Of a DNA stretch of 49,681 nucleotides, positions 9,618 through 17,784 are shown piece after piece. Below the pieces are notes generated by a model. It did no database searches and was not told the origin of the DNA. It saw only the letters and a list, made by a program, of their open reading frames with translations. Made by a program: the position numbers and the translations under genes. Position 1 is the first letter of the stretch, and every line of letters starts with the position of its first letter. The stretch is from an uncultured Alistipes sp. (GTDB lineage: Bacteria > Bacteroidota > Bacteroidia > Bacteroidales > UBA932), in assembly GCA_900544175.1 (NCBI GenBank), contig UQUN01000019.1, forward strand, positions 1 through 49,681, in the 5' to 3' direction.

Positions 9618-10193
9618 ATGAAAAAATGTATCTATCTTACAACGTTGATGCTCATGAGCAGCCTGACTTGCTGGAGCTATTCCTATTCCTATTCCGATTC
9701 CGACAGACGTACAGACCTCAACCATAAAGAAACCAATACAGACATACATCGAGCTAAAGGATACAGAGGAAGCGTCTCGATTACTGACCAATATGTGGTA
9801 TGGATCGGTTTTGACACCTCACACGGATACATGTTCAACGAGCACCATTATCTTGGCGCAGGCGTAGGACTGTTCCTCGCCCCTACCGGTTTCTTTCCAT
9901 TGTTCGGACATACCTTCATAGAATACAATGCCTACATCCTGAAGAGAGCAAGCACTCCTACGGCAGGCATCAAGGTGGGATTCATGGGCTTTCTGGGAGA
10001 AATGGACCCAGGCACCACCTTATATTCATGGTATCTGCAAAAATCGGCGGAACTGGAACCCAACATCGGCTGGAGCTGGGCGTTCAACGAGGACATGGGC
10101 ATCAGGCTGTCCCTCGGTGCGGCAATATTCATATTGCCACAATGGGAAGACGTACTCGCCATGCCTAAACTCACAATCGCTTTTGACTTCTGA
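9618..10193 (+). CDS. Small secreted or outer-membrane barrel-like protein
   Basis: 191 residues. Signal peptide MKKCIYLTTLMLMSSLTCWS, then a low-complexity stretch SYSYSYSDSD encoded by an in-frame six-base repeat (TATTCC units at about 9680-9700). The rest alternates hydrophobic and polar residues with many aromatics and ends KLTIAFDF, an aromatic terminus typical of outer-membrane beta-barrels of about 8 strands. No family is recognised with confidence. Expression may be affected by the tandem repeat directly upstream. The DUF2284 gene starts 20 bases after its stop. Confidence 0.6.
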   Translation: MKKCIYLTTLMLMSSLTCWSYSYSYSDSDRRTDLNHKETNTDIHRAKGYRGSVSITDQYVVWIGFDTSHGYMFNEHHYLGAGVGLFLAPTGFFPLFGHTFIEYNAYILKRASTPTAGIKVGFMGFLGEMDPGTTLYSWYLQKSAELEPNIGWSWAFNEDMGIRLSLGAAIFILPQWEDVLAMPKLTIAFDF

Positions 10194-10212
10194 CACCGTA
10201 CTCATACAGGAC

Positions 10213-10803
10213 ATGAAAGACAATCCCGCATACACCGTCCAGGACAGGTGGGTGGAAATGCCGATGGCGGAGTACATCAACGGCTACCGGGACCACAGGA
10301 GGATACGCGGCTACTGTCTCGAATGCGGGCGGCACGGGAAATGCTGGGCCTGTCCTCCGTATGACTTCGCGGAGGAGGAATACTTAGGACAATTCACGAC
10401 GATATCCCTGCTCGCAACAAAGATAACTCCTTCGGAAGGGGTGACGCTCACCCCGGAAACGGCGGAACACATCCTCAACCGGGAACGGCAGCGGCTCGAC
10501 AAGATGTTGCTCGGAATGGAAGGGAACGCACGGGCCTTCTTCGCCGGCACCTGCCTCCTCTGCCCGCCGGAACAATGCACCCGCCGCGAAGGACAGCCCT
10601 GCCGACATCCGGAAAGCATCAGGCCATCCCTCGAAGCCCTCGGCTTCGACATCGCCCGCACGGCCTCTGAGCTGTTCGGCATCCATCTTCAATGGGGCAG
10701 CCCCGGAACCTTTCCGGCCTATCTCACCCTCATCAGCGCCATTGCCCGTGCCCCATTCACCCGCTTGCAACAGGCCACGCAAAAGAAACACGGACGCTTT
10801 TGA
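10213..10803 (+). CDS. DUF2284 predicted metal-binding protein
   Basis: About 196 residues. The family hallmark is the cysteine cluster in GYCLECGRHGKCWACPPYDF (about residues 36-55), with later Cys in GTCLLCPPEQCTRREGQPCRHP. These are predicted to bind a metal or iron-sulfur cluster; the function is not established. The start at 10213 is the first ATG after the preceding stop. It lies 60 bases upstream of the Fur-family gene, so the two may share a transcript, which would fit metal homeostasis. Confidence 0.8.
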   Translation: MKDNPAYTVQDRWVEMPMAEYINGYRDHRRIRGYCLECGRHGKCWACPPYDFAEEEYLGQFTTISLLATKITPSEGVTLTPETAEHILNRERQRLDKMLLGMEGNARAFFAGTCLLCPPEQCTRREGQPCRHPESIRPSLEALGFDIARTASELFGIHLQWGSPGTFPAYLTLISAIARAPFTRLQQATQKKHGRF

Positions 10804-10863
10804 CGAATAATCTTTCATATATCCGCACTTTTTTCCATCTTCGCATTTGAAAAACCTGATGTA

Positions 10864-11322
10864 ATGACAGCCGGAACAACTATCGAACAGCAGCTTCAGG
10901 CTCACGGCATACACCCGACCGCGGCCCGTATACTCGTCCTCCAGAAACTCTCGGAGCTCACACACCCTGTATCCATGACCGACCTCGAAACGGAACTGGA
11001 GACCATGGACAAATCCACTATCTTCCGCACCCTCAACGTCCTGCTCGAGCACCATGCGGTTCATTCGTTCGAGGACGGCAGCGGCTCCACCAAATACGAG
11101 CTGTGCCGCTGTGAGGCATCCTGCTGTAGCGTCGAGAACCACCACATCCATTTCTACTGCGGAATATGCGGCAGGACCTCCTGCATAGAGGATGTCAAAA
11201 TACCTGTCGTCACCCTTCCGGAAGGCTATATCATCGATTCCATAAACTACACTGTAAAGGGTATTTGTCCAGAATGCGCCAACCGCATGGCACGACGCCA
11301 GCAGCAGAGCACACAGCTCTGA
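10864..11322 (+). CDS. Fur-family metal-responsive transcriptional regulator
   Basis: 152 residues. The N-terminal winged helix (HPTAARILVLQKL, DKSTIFRTLNVLLEHHAVHSF) is followed by the dimerisation and metal region: HHIHFYCGICG with two CxxC motifs (CGIC and the later CPEC) that bind structural zinc, and ENHHIHF providing regulatory ligands. Fur, Zur and PerR subtypes cannot be separated by eye. The gene lies 66 bases upstream of a Zn/Cd-type P1B ATPase, so a Zur-like or efflux-controlling role is plausible. A dyad in the intergenic gap (11323-11351) is a candidate binding site. Confidence 0.88.
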   Translation: MTAGTTIEQQLQAHGIHPTAARILVLQKLSELTHPVSMTDLETELETMDKSTIFRTLNVLLEHHAVHSFEDGSGSTKYELCRCEASCCSVENHHIHFYCGICGRTSCIEDVKIPVVTLPEGYIIDSINYTVKGICPECANRMARRQQQSTQL

Positions 11323-11369
11323 TCCGCATTGGTTTGCAACCCGGTTGCGGACAGTCTCGGATACTTTTG
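11323..11369 (+). promoter_or_regulatory. Candidate operator and -7 element before the P1B ATPase gene
   Basis: TCCGCA (11323-11328) and TGCGGA (11346-11351) are inverted arms around an inner dyad GCAAC/GTTGC (11336-11348). TACTTTTG (11362-11369) matches the TAnnTTTG -7 consensus, 19 bases before the ATG at 11389. The overlap suggests metal control of the ATPase; that is inference. Confidence 0.4.
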
Positions 11370-11388
11370 TCCTGCTAAATCCCAAGAT

Positions 11389-13380
11389 ATGGACAATCTA
11401 TGCAATACAGACTGCTGCCGTCGTCATCACGATGACAGACACGAAGGGCCGGACTGCGCACGACACAAGAACAGCCGGCGGGAACGGGCACTCAGATACA
11501 TTCCCTCAGCTGTATCACTGATCATACTGACCGCAGGCATCATTCTGGACCACAGTGAAACCGGATGGTTGCCCGACAGCCCGTTACGGCTGCTCTGGTA
11601 CATCTCCGCCATCCTGCCAGTCGGATTTCCGGTATGCCGGGAAGCGGTTGAAGCGGCTATGAAAAAGGACATATTCAGCGAGTTCACCCTCATGACCGTG
11701 GCTTCGGCCGGTGCATTCTGCATAGGTGAATATCCCGAGGCCGTAGCGGTAATGCTTCTTTACACAATTGGAGAAAATCTCCAGCACGCAGCCGTAGACA
11801 AGGCCACACGTGACATCGGCCGACTGATAGACATCCGACCTGAACGGGCCGAAGTTCTCAGAGACGGGCAGTTCGTAAGCGTACCGCCGGAAGAGGTAAA
11901 GCCGGGAGAGAGAATATTGGTACATCCGGGAGAACGCGTACCTTTGGACGGCAGGCTGACAGAAAGTGAGGCGGCATTCGACACATCGGCACTTACGGGA
12001 GAGAGTATGCCGAGGATTGTCACGACGGGTGGCGAAGTCCTGGCCGGGATGATCGCATCAGGCACCGAGGTCCATATAGATGTCCTTCGTCCTTACGGTG
12101 AGAGCGAGCTGTCCCGCATACTTAAACTGGTCAGGGACGCTTCCTCCCGCAAAGCCCCTGCAGAACTGTTCATAAGGAAATTTGCAAGAATCTACACCCC
12201 TGTTGTAATAACACTGGCTGCCCTGACAGTTGCCGTTCCGGCTCTCTTTGGAGCTTTCAGTGCAGGCGGTTTCGAGTACGTATTCCGAGACTGGCTTTAC
12301 AGAGGACTGGTATTTCTGGTTATCTCCTGCCCATGTGCGCTGGTGATCAGCATTCCCATAGGTTATTTCGGAGGAATAGGAGCCGCATCCCGTACCGGAA
12401 TTCTATTCAAGGGCGGCAATTATATAGATGCCATAACAAAAGTCAATACTGTCGCTTTCGACAAGACCGGCACTCTTACCACCGGCAAGTTCGGCGTTAC
12501 CGGTGTACAATGTGCAGCCGGATTCACTGAAAGCCGCCTGCTGGCAACAGTATCGGCAGCAGAAAGAGGGAGCACGCATCCGATAGCCAGAGCCATCGTG
12601 GAATATGCCGGAAAAGGACATGCCGCAAACGGGACGGAACTGACTGTGGAGTCAATGCAGGAAACAGCAGGACACGGAGTGAAAGCCAGAATATCCGGGC
12701 ATGATGTACTTGTCGGCAATATCCGCCTGATGCAAGGAAACGGTGTGACAGACTTGCCCGATGCCAATGTCTCTCCAACTGCGACCATGGTCATCTGCGC
12801 TGTAGACGGGCACTATGCCGGTCATCTTCTGTTGGAGGACACCCTGAAACCTGACGCCGTCAAGGCTGTTACAGATCTGCGGCATCTGCACATTGACAAC
12901 CTGTACCTGCTCTCTGGAGACAGGCAGGAAATAGTATCCGGTTTCGCGGACAGACTCGGCATCCAGAACGCCTGCGGCAACCTGCTTCCAGAGGACAAAG
13001 CAGCAAAGTTGGAGGAAATCAGGTCTCGTCCTGGAAACAAGGTGGCTTTCGTAGGAGACGGCATGAACGACGCCCCGGTACTTGCACTGAGCGATGTAGG
13101 CATAGCGATGGGCGGTCTCGGTTCCGACGCCGCCATTGAAAGCTCGGACATCGTCATTCAGAACGATGATCCGGCAAAGGTAGCCACAGCCGTGCGCATA
13201 GGCCGGGCAACCAGAAGCATCGTGCTCCAGAATATCGTGGGTTCCATCGGCATCAAACTGACAGTCATGGTCCTCAGCGTATTCGGCATCGCTTCTCTAT
13301 GGGCTGCCGTATTCGCCGATGTAGGAGTGGCACTTCTGGCCGTATTCAATTCGGCCCGCATCATGCTGAAGCGTTTCTAA
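11389..13380 (+). CDS. Heavy-metal P-type ATPase, P1B-2 (Zn/Cd/Pb export) type
   Basis: About 663 residues, inner-membrane metal exporter. Visible are the actuator motif LTGES (about 202-206), the transmembrane metal site SCPCAL (Cys 314 and 316), the phosphorylation site DKTGTLT (Asp 358), an HP locus STHPIA, and the hinge GDGMNDAPVLA followed by GLGSDAA, typical of ZntA-like pumps. The last helices keep the Lys of GIKLTV and the Asp of FADVG, both typical of Zn/Cd pumps. The N-terminus lacks a full heavy-metal-associated domain and instead has a short Cys/His-rich tail (CNTDCCRRHHDD). It is directly downstream of the Fur-family regulator. Confidence 0.9.
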   Translation: MDNLCNTDCCRRHHDDRHEGPDCARHKNSRRERALRYIPSAVSLIILTAGIILDHSETGWLPDSPLRLLWYISAILPVGFPVCREAVEAAMKKDIFSEFTLMTVASAGAFCIGEYPEAVAVMLLYTIGENLQHAAVDKATRDIGRLIDIRPERAEVLRDGQFVSVPPEEVKPGERILVHPGERVPLDGRLTESEAAFDTSALTGESMPRIVTTGGEVLAGMIASGTEVHIDVLRPYGESELSRILKLVRDASSRKAPAELFIRKFARIYTPVVITLAALTVAVPALFGAFSAGGFEYVFRDWLYRGLVFLVISCPCALVISIPIGYFGGIGAASRTGILFKGGNYIDAITKVNTVAFDKTGTLTTGKFGVTGVQCAAGFTESRLLATVSAAERGSTHPIARAIVEYAGKGHAANGTELTVESMQETAGHGVKARISGHDVLVGNIRLMQGNGVTDLPDANVSPTATMVICAVDGHYAGHLLLEDTLKPDAVKAVTDLRHLHIDNLYLLSGDRQEIVSGFADRLGIQNACGNLLPEDKAAKLEEIRSRPGNKVAFVGDGMNDAPVLALSDVGIAMGGLGSDAAIESSDIVIQNDDPAKVATAVRIGRATRSIVLQNIVGSIGIKLTVMVLSVFGIASLWAAVFADVGVALLAVFNSARIMLKRF

Positions 13381-13393
13381 GCACACATGCCGA

Positions 13394-14083
13394 CTATTTC
13401 TGCAGACGATTGAACATGATACCTACGTAAAGCCTGGGACCGCTGCTGAAGTCCGGCTGCCGTCCGGTAAGATTGAACAGCCAGTCAGCCTTGACCGACA
13501 GGCTGAGTTTCGGAGTCAGGCCAATCTCCACTCCGATGAAAGGAGCTGCAGCCATAAAGGCATACTTGCGCATGGCGGCACATGGCTCGGAGACAAAATC
13601 GGAAGTGCTGCCGTCAGCGATTATATGGTTCTTGACACCGCCTCCTCCGACCGTCACTCCTATATACGGATGGATTCTGCCTTTTGTATGACGTATGTAG
13701 TCCACGAGGATTCCTCCCCAGCCGGTATGAGCATACGAAGGAGAAGGTCTGTATGACACTGATGAACTGTGTCCTTCGGAACCTATACGTATCATGTCTG
13801 TCTCTGTCCCGAAAGCGAACTTGACCTGTCCTCCGATACCGAACGCAGCACCTTTTACCCGCACCGGGATGCCGCCCGCACCATCATTTACACCGATGGT
13901 GAATCTCGGACTGCTTATATAACCGGTGTGCAGCATCATTCCTCCCACATATCCACGGAAACGGAAATCCTGTCCTTCATCTTCACCTGACTCAGCCGTC
14001 CTCGCCAAGGCATCCATACCGGAAAGTACCGCCAACAGTACGGATACCATGACAGCAGAGATCATTATAAGTCTTATCTTCAT
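13394..14083 (-). CDS. Outer-membrane beta-barrel-like protein
   Basis: About 229 residues with a signal peptide (MKIRLIMISAVMVSVLLAVLS). The mature part shows amphipathic strands with turns typical of 8-stranded porin-like barrels: FRGYVGGMMLHTGYI, GIGGQVKFAFG, THTKG-like turns, IHPYIGVTVGGGGV, PFIGVEIGLTPKLSLSVKA, and an end RLYVGIMF. No specific function is recognised. The start at 14083 is the first ATG; a TTG 9 bases upstream is possible. It is convergent with the ATPase gene, with 13 bases between the stops. Confidence 0.6.
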   Translation of the reverse strand: MKIRLIMISAVMVSVLLAVLSGMDALARTAESGEDEGQDFRFRGYVGGMMLHTGYISSPRFTIGVNDGAGGIPVRVKGAAFGIGGQVKFAFGTETDMIRIGSEGHSSSVSYRPSPSYAHTGWGGILVDYIRHTKGRIHPYIGVTVGGGGVKNHIIADGSTSDFVSEPCAAMRKYAFMAAAPFIGVEIGLTPKLSLSVKADWLFNLTGRQPDFSSGPRLYVGIMFNRLQK

Positions 14084-14117
14084 ACGGGACAATTTGCCGC
14101 GAAGATAGTAAAATTCC

Positions 14118-14717
14118 CTATTCTACGGAAGCCGGATCAATCAGGTTGTTCAGAAGGGCATATACCGTAAGGCCGGCCACTGTCTTGATACCGGTCTTGC
14201 GGGTAATGTTCTTACGGTGCGTGATCACCGTATAGATGGAAAGATGGAACTTGTCTGCAATCTCCTTGTTCAGCATACCCCTGGCCACACACACAAGAAT
14301 CTCCTTCTCTCTGGCAGAAAGTTCCTCACGACTCTCCACACGGTGCTTCTCCTCGTGGGACACAGAAGTACGCAACTTACTGACGATCACTGCCGGAGTA
14401 TCATAGATACCTATAGTTTCATCATAGCTGCGTACAGACTCATCATCCGTCAGCACTGTCGGCAGTGCCACTACGGCCGCATCTGTAAGATCTGATATCC
14501 TGTTCCGGCCGTAAGGTCTGGACGAGTAGTCGAAAATCACAGGATCCACTATCACTATATCAGCCATGCTGTCCTTTACCGTCACCTCATTTTCCCTCGA
14601 CAGGTCCGTAAGAACAGTCTCAATCATAAATCCGCCGTGCTCTTCAAGGATACTGGATATACCTCTTGCCACAATTCTGGACGGCGACAGAATCAATATT
14701 TTCTTCCTTACTGACAT
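14118..14717 (-). CDS. LuxR-family response regulator-like protein
   Basis: About 199 residues. The N-terminal part resembles a receiver domain (KKILILSPSRIVARGISSIL, DIVIVDPVIFD with an Asp at the expected strand end), though the acidic pair after the first strand is absent, so phosphorylation is doubtful. The C-terminus is a LuxR helix-turn-helix (LSAREKEILVCVARGMLNKE, then STYTV-like recognition helix IYTVITHRKNITRKTGI). Its start codon overlaps the end of the hemerythrin gene by 10 bases, so the two are translationally coupled. This hemerythrin-regulator pair also occurs elsewhere in Bacteroidales and suggests an oxygen or nitric oxide response. Confidence 0.82.
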   Translation of the reverse strand: MSVRKKILILSPSRIVARGISSILEEHGGFMIETVLTDLSRENEVTVKDSMADIVIVDPVIFDYSSRPYGRNRISDLTDAAVVALPTVLTDDESVRSYDETIGIYDTPAVIVSKLRTSVSHEEKHRVESREELSAREKEILVCVARGMLNKEIADKFHLSIYTVITHRKNITRKTGIKTVAGLTVYALLNNLIDPASVE

Positions 14718-15385
14718 TTTCCCTCCAATATATTGACCATTGGAATAAGAATAGAGTTCTCTATCATGGTATGCTTTTCCAGGTCCTCCTCCAGCGTACA
14801 CAGCAATGACAACGCCCTTATGGCCGATACTGTGTCGCAGACAGGAGGCAGGTACTTCATGACGATATTCCTAAGGTCGTTCAGTTTCTCGTCAATATTG
14901 CTGTGATTCTCCTCGAACGTCTCTATCGAGTAACCGTTCTCTTTCCGGCCGTCAGCCACTGCCTTGACATAAGGGAACACAGTCTCTTCCTCATATATGA
15001 AATGATTCTCAACCTCCTGCCTGTAATCCGAGAAAAATGTCATGATGACATCTCTCTGCATCTGGGAACATGGGCCGAGCATCTCGTCGAATATCCTGTC
15101 AAGTTCGCATATATGATGTTCCAGATAGTAGGAATGGGAAGCGTGAAGATACTTTACGATATCCATGGCGGACGCGGCAGTCATGGTCTCCTGCGTAGGC
15201 ACATACCCGTCTGTCACGTACACATTGGCTATAAGCAGGAATGTGTCGCAGTTGACCCCGTTCTCCATGCAGGTCTCCTCCACGGTCCTCTCCCCGAAAC
15301 CCAGCTTTATGCCGAGCCGGTATATCACCGTAAGCAGTCTGTAGTCGGTACCGATCAGATCGGCCATTTTCATATTCTTTCTCAT
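14708..15385 (-). CDS. Hemerythrin-domain protein (RIC/ScdA-like)
   Basis: About 225 residues. The N-terminal segment (LIGTDYRLLTVIYRLGIKLG, then CMENGVNCDTFL) resembles the small domain found ahead of hemerythrin in iron-sulfur repair proteins. The C-terminal part supplies the di-iron ligands: HASHSYYLEHH, ENHFIYEEETVFPYV, ENHSNID and EKHTMIENSILIP. Such proteins sense or bind O2 or NO and help repair iron-sulfur centres. It is first in an operon with the LuxR regulator. Candidate promoters on the minus strand are TATATTTG (15402-15409) and TACTTTTG (15532-15539). Confidence 0.85.
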   Translation of the reverse strand: MRKNMKMADLIGTDYRLLTVIYRLGIKLGFGERTVEETCMENGVNCDTFLLIANVYVTDGYVPTQETMTAASAMDIVKYLHASHSYYLEHHICELDRIFDEMLGPCSQMQRDVIMTFFSDYRQEVENHFIYEEETVFPYVKAVADGRKENGYSIETFEENHSNIDEKLNDLRNIVMKYLPPVCDTVSAIRALSLLCTLEEDLEKHTMIENSILIPMVNILEGKCQ

Positions 15386-16003
15386 TGTACTGTTTTTCCC
15401 ACAAATATAATCTTTTCCTTTAAAGCAAGGACCCCCGGCCCGTCCCAGGCGGGGAGTCCATGACTTTCCAAACTTATGAGTAATTAAGCAAAGATTGAAA
15501 TAACAACACTACATTATGGATATAACGAGTGCAAAAGTACACTGCACTCTTAATCCGGTCAATCCTCAGAAATAGCTATTTGCCTCTTGCCCGTTCCCCC
15601 ATTGTAGGTATTCGGCACTTTCCTCCCAAACGCCGGACTTATCCGGAAATCCAATGACACCCTCCTGTATAGAATTTTGATTTCAGGAACACGCACGTTT
15701 TATAACAACTCATTGATATTCTTTGAATTAAATATTTCAACCTGCGCTTGTCGGGGTGTTTTTACAGGTCGAGAAGAACGGACATCCATAGATAATAACC
15801 TTATTATCAAGCAATTATATATATCGACATGTGCTTGCAAATTCAGAAATTACAACCCGTCAGATCCATGAAGCGGCAGAGCGTATCCTTTTGGCGGGAA
15901 AAACGAAAACACATCGGTTTCTGAAATAAAATGTTTATCTTTGACCATAGTTTTCAGAATCATTTGCGAAACTTTAATCGATTCATAGTCTTATAAATTG
16001 GCG
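15386..16003. other. About 600-base intergenic region, no clear gene
   Basis: It separates the divergent hemerythrin operon and TPR-AraC regulator. It holds the inverted repeat GAGTGCA/TGCACTC (15527-15549), a perfect 18-base palindrome GATAATAACCTTATTATC (15791-15808), and two similar 19-base segments (15732-15750 and 15819-15837, 15 of 19 bases alike). A 64-codon open frame at 15677-15871 spans those segments but has no coding signature that I recognise. Confidence 0.5.
15402..15459 (-). promoter_or_regulatory. Hemerythrin operon promoter with adjacent hairpin
   Basis: TATATTTG (15402-15409, minus) matches the -7 consensus, 17 bases before the start codon. Immediately upstream is a strong GC-rich hairpin (arms 15429-15437 and 15450-15459, one bulge). 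If transcription begins at the distal TACTTTTG (15532-15539), this hairpin would lie in the leader. Confidence 0.5.
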
Positions 16004-17671
16004 ATGTTGAAGAAGAATATTGTCTATTTATTCTGCATTTCATTATCTGCGGTCATTATTTACGGTTGTTCTGACAGGAACGGGACACAGTCCGGCCAGA
16101 CGGGATATTATGAAACACTTGAGTCATACTTCCAGCATTTGCACAACAAAAGATATTCCGACTCTCTTCTAAAGGTGGCCAGAAAGTTCTTTTATTCTTC
16201 CGGACAGGAAGATACACTGAAAAAAATATACTCTGCCACATATGCCGCTACCGAATATCTTTACATAGAGAATATGGACTCGGTAGACTTTTATTTAAAG
16301 TATCTTCACAGCGTGTATGACAAATTTGCCGGCATTCCCCTCGAAATACAGGTTTGCAAGATATCAGGATTTTATGAAATGAAAGCCAGGCGGAATTTCT
16401 ATTCCGGAATCGAACAGCTCATAAAAAGCTATGAACTGGCATTAAGCCACGGATCCGATATTGAGGAAATAATAATTTCATTAGCCAATATCGTAGAGTT
16501 TTTTTATATAAGGTCGGATATTTCAGGCATTTATTATGCTGAAAAAGCATACGGAACAGCTAAACGATGTGACATCAAATGGGCAAAGTACGCTGCTTCA
16601 GTCTGTATGGCCGAGATGCTGTCTTTATCTTCAAAGCCGAAAGATGCAATACCTTATATACAGGAAGCTGAGACTCTGGCGGAAGAAGGCAAATGGGAGA
16701 TGGTATCGTATGCAATACCGCTCACTTATGCTACCGTACTGGAAAAAGAAGGCAACAGCAGTTCCGCCGATTCACTCTACATGAAAGCATTGGAGTATTC
16801 CGGATACGAAAAAGGAGAACCGTACAATACCGCACTGGTATGCCTGAAGTACGGTGAATTCCTGGAATCTGAAGGGAATTACGATAAAGCGGCCCATATC
16901 TACGAATACGGAATAAGTATAGGCAGCAATCTGCTAATGGACAAATTGCTGATGAATATGGCTGAATGCGCCGCTCAAAAAGGAGACAGGGATGTTGCAA
17001 TGGATTATTTTGAGAAGTATTTGGCATTCAGAAGTTCATACAATACAGCCAGTGACGTGGATGCCGACAGACTTGTTTCGTATTATAGGGAAGCAAAGCA
17101 GGAACTGGAAGTAAGAGGGCATGAGCTGGAACTGATTGCGGCCAGACGCAAACTGGCTTTGGTAATACTTGTTCTCACAATCATCGCAGGATTGTTTGTT
17201 TTCGCTATCGTTTCCGACAGAAAACAGCGCAGGATAAACAAGATGCTGATATCGCGGTATCAGAATTATGTGAGAGCAGAAGAAGAAAGCGCCAAAAAGA
17301 AAGACGATGCCAATGAAAACCAGCTTTGGAAAAAGATTGAGCAACTGATGAAACAGGATAAGCTGTACAGGCAAAAAGGACTGACATTGGAATCTATGAC
17401 GAAATATGCAGGCACAAACAGGACCTATTTGTCTAAAGCGATAAACCATTTTTCAGGAAAAAACTTTACCGGCTATGTGGATGGCTACAGGATAAAAGAA
17501 GCCGTGAAAATCATAGAGATCTCCGAAGAAAGTGTCCCTTTTAAAATCATATCAGATGCTGTAGGCTATTCGAACGATTCCGTATTTTACAAAGCTTTCC
17601 TCAGAGAGATTGGAGTATCGCCGGGAAAATACAGGAACGAGGTACTGCACGGCAGGAAAAAAACGTCCTGA
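16004..17671 (+). CDS. TPR-containing membrane regulator with AraC DNA-binding domain
   Basis: About 555 residues. The N-terminal signal ends YGCSDRN (lipoprotein-like or membrane anchor). Residues about 30-360 are helical TPR-like repeats predicted outside the cytoplasm (e.g. AAHIYEYGISIG, AMDYFEKYLAF). One membrane helix (LALVILVLTIIAGLFVFAIV) follows at about 385, then a charged coiled linker, and finally an AraC-type HTH (LTLESMTKYAGTNRTYLSKA ... DAVGYSNDSVFYKAFLREIG). This is a one-piece transmembrane sensor-regulator family common in Bacteroidales; the ligand is unknown. The next gene, 113 bases downstream, is a surface lipoprotein with its own strong promoter and is the likely target. 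A truncated homologue is at 27957. Confidence 0.85.
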   Translation: MLKKNIVYLFCISLSAVIIYGCSDRNGTQSGQTGYYETLESYFQHLHNKRYSDSLLKVARKFFYSSGQEDTLKKIYSATYAATEYLYIENMDSVDFYLKYLHSVYDKFAGIPLEIQVCKISGFYEMKARRNFYSGIEQLIKSYELALSHGSDIEEIIISLANIVEFFYIRSDISGIYYAEKAYGTAKRCDIKWAKYAASVCMAEMLSLSSKPKDAIPYIQEAETLAEEGKWEMVSYAIPLTYATVLEKEGNSSSADSLYMKALEYSGYEKGEPYNTALVCLKYGEFLESEGNYDKAAHIYEYGISIGSNLLMDKLLMNMAECAAQKGDRDVAMDYFEKYLAFRSSYNTASDVDADRLVSYYREAKQELEVRGHELELIAARRKLALVILVLTIIAGLFVFAIVSDRKQRRINKMLISRYQNYVRAEEESAKKKDDANENQLWKKIEQLMKQDKLYRQKGLTLESMTKYAGTNRTYLSKAINHFSGKNFTGYVDGYRIKEAVKIIEISEESVPFKIISDAVGYSNDSVFYKAFLREIGVSPGKYRNEVLHGRKKTS

Positions 17672-17720
17672 ATCCTGGCTCTCCATATTCGTAAAATTTA
17701 CACTTGCAGATAACGCAGGC

Positions 17721-17751
17721 TTTGATTTTCATATCTGTCGGAATAATTTTG
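17721..17751 (+). promoter_or_regulatory. Promoter of the LRR lipoprotein gene
   Basis: TTTG (17721-17724), 19 bases, then TAATTTTG (17744-17751): an exact fit to the Bacteroidota consensus. The start codon at 17785 follows 33 bases later. Confidence 0.8.
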
Positions 17752-17784
17752 CAGCACAAGTACAACTAATAAAATTTATCTGTT

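Noticed and set aside
15732..15837. Possible two-repeat CRISPR
   Set aside because: Only two imperfect 19-base copies with an 87-base gap, and no cas genes in the window.
15677..15871. 64-codon open frame in the intergenic region
   Set aside because: No ribosome-binding site, no recognisable family; it spans the imperfect repeats.
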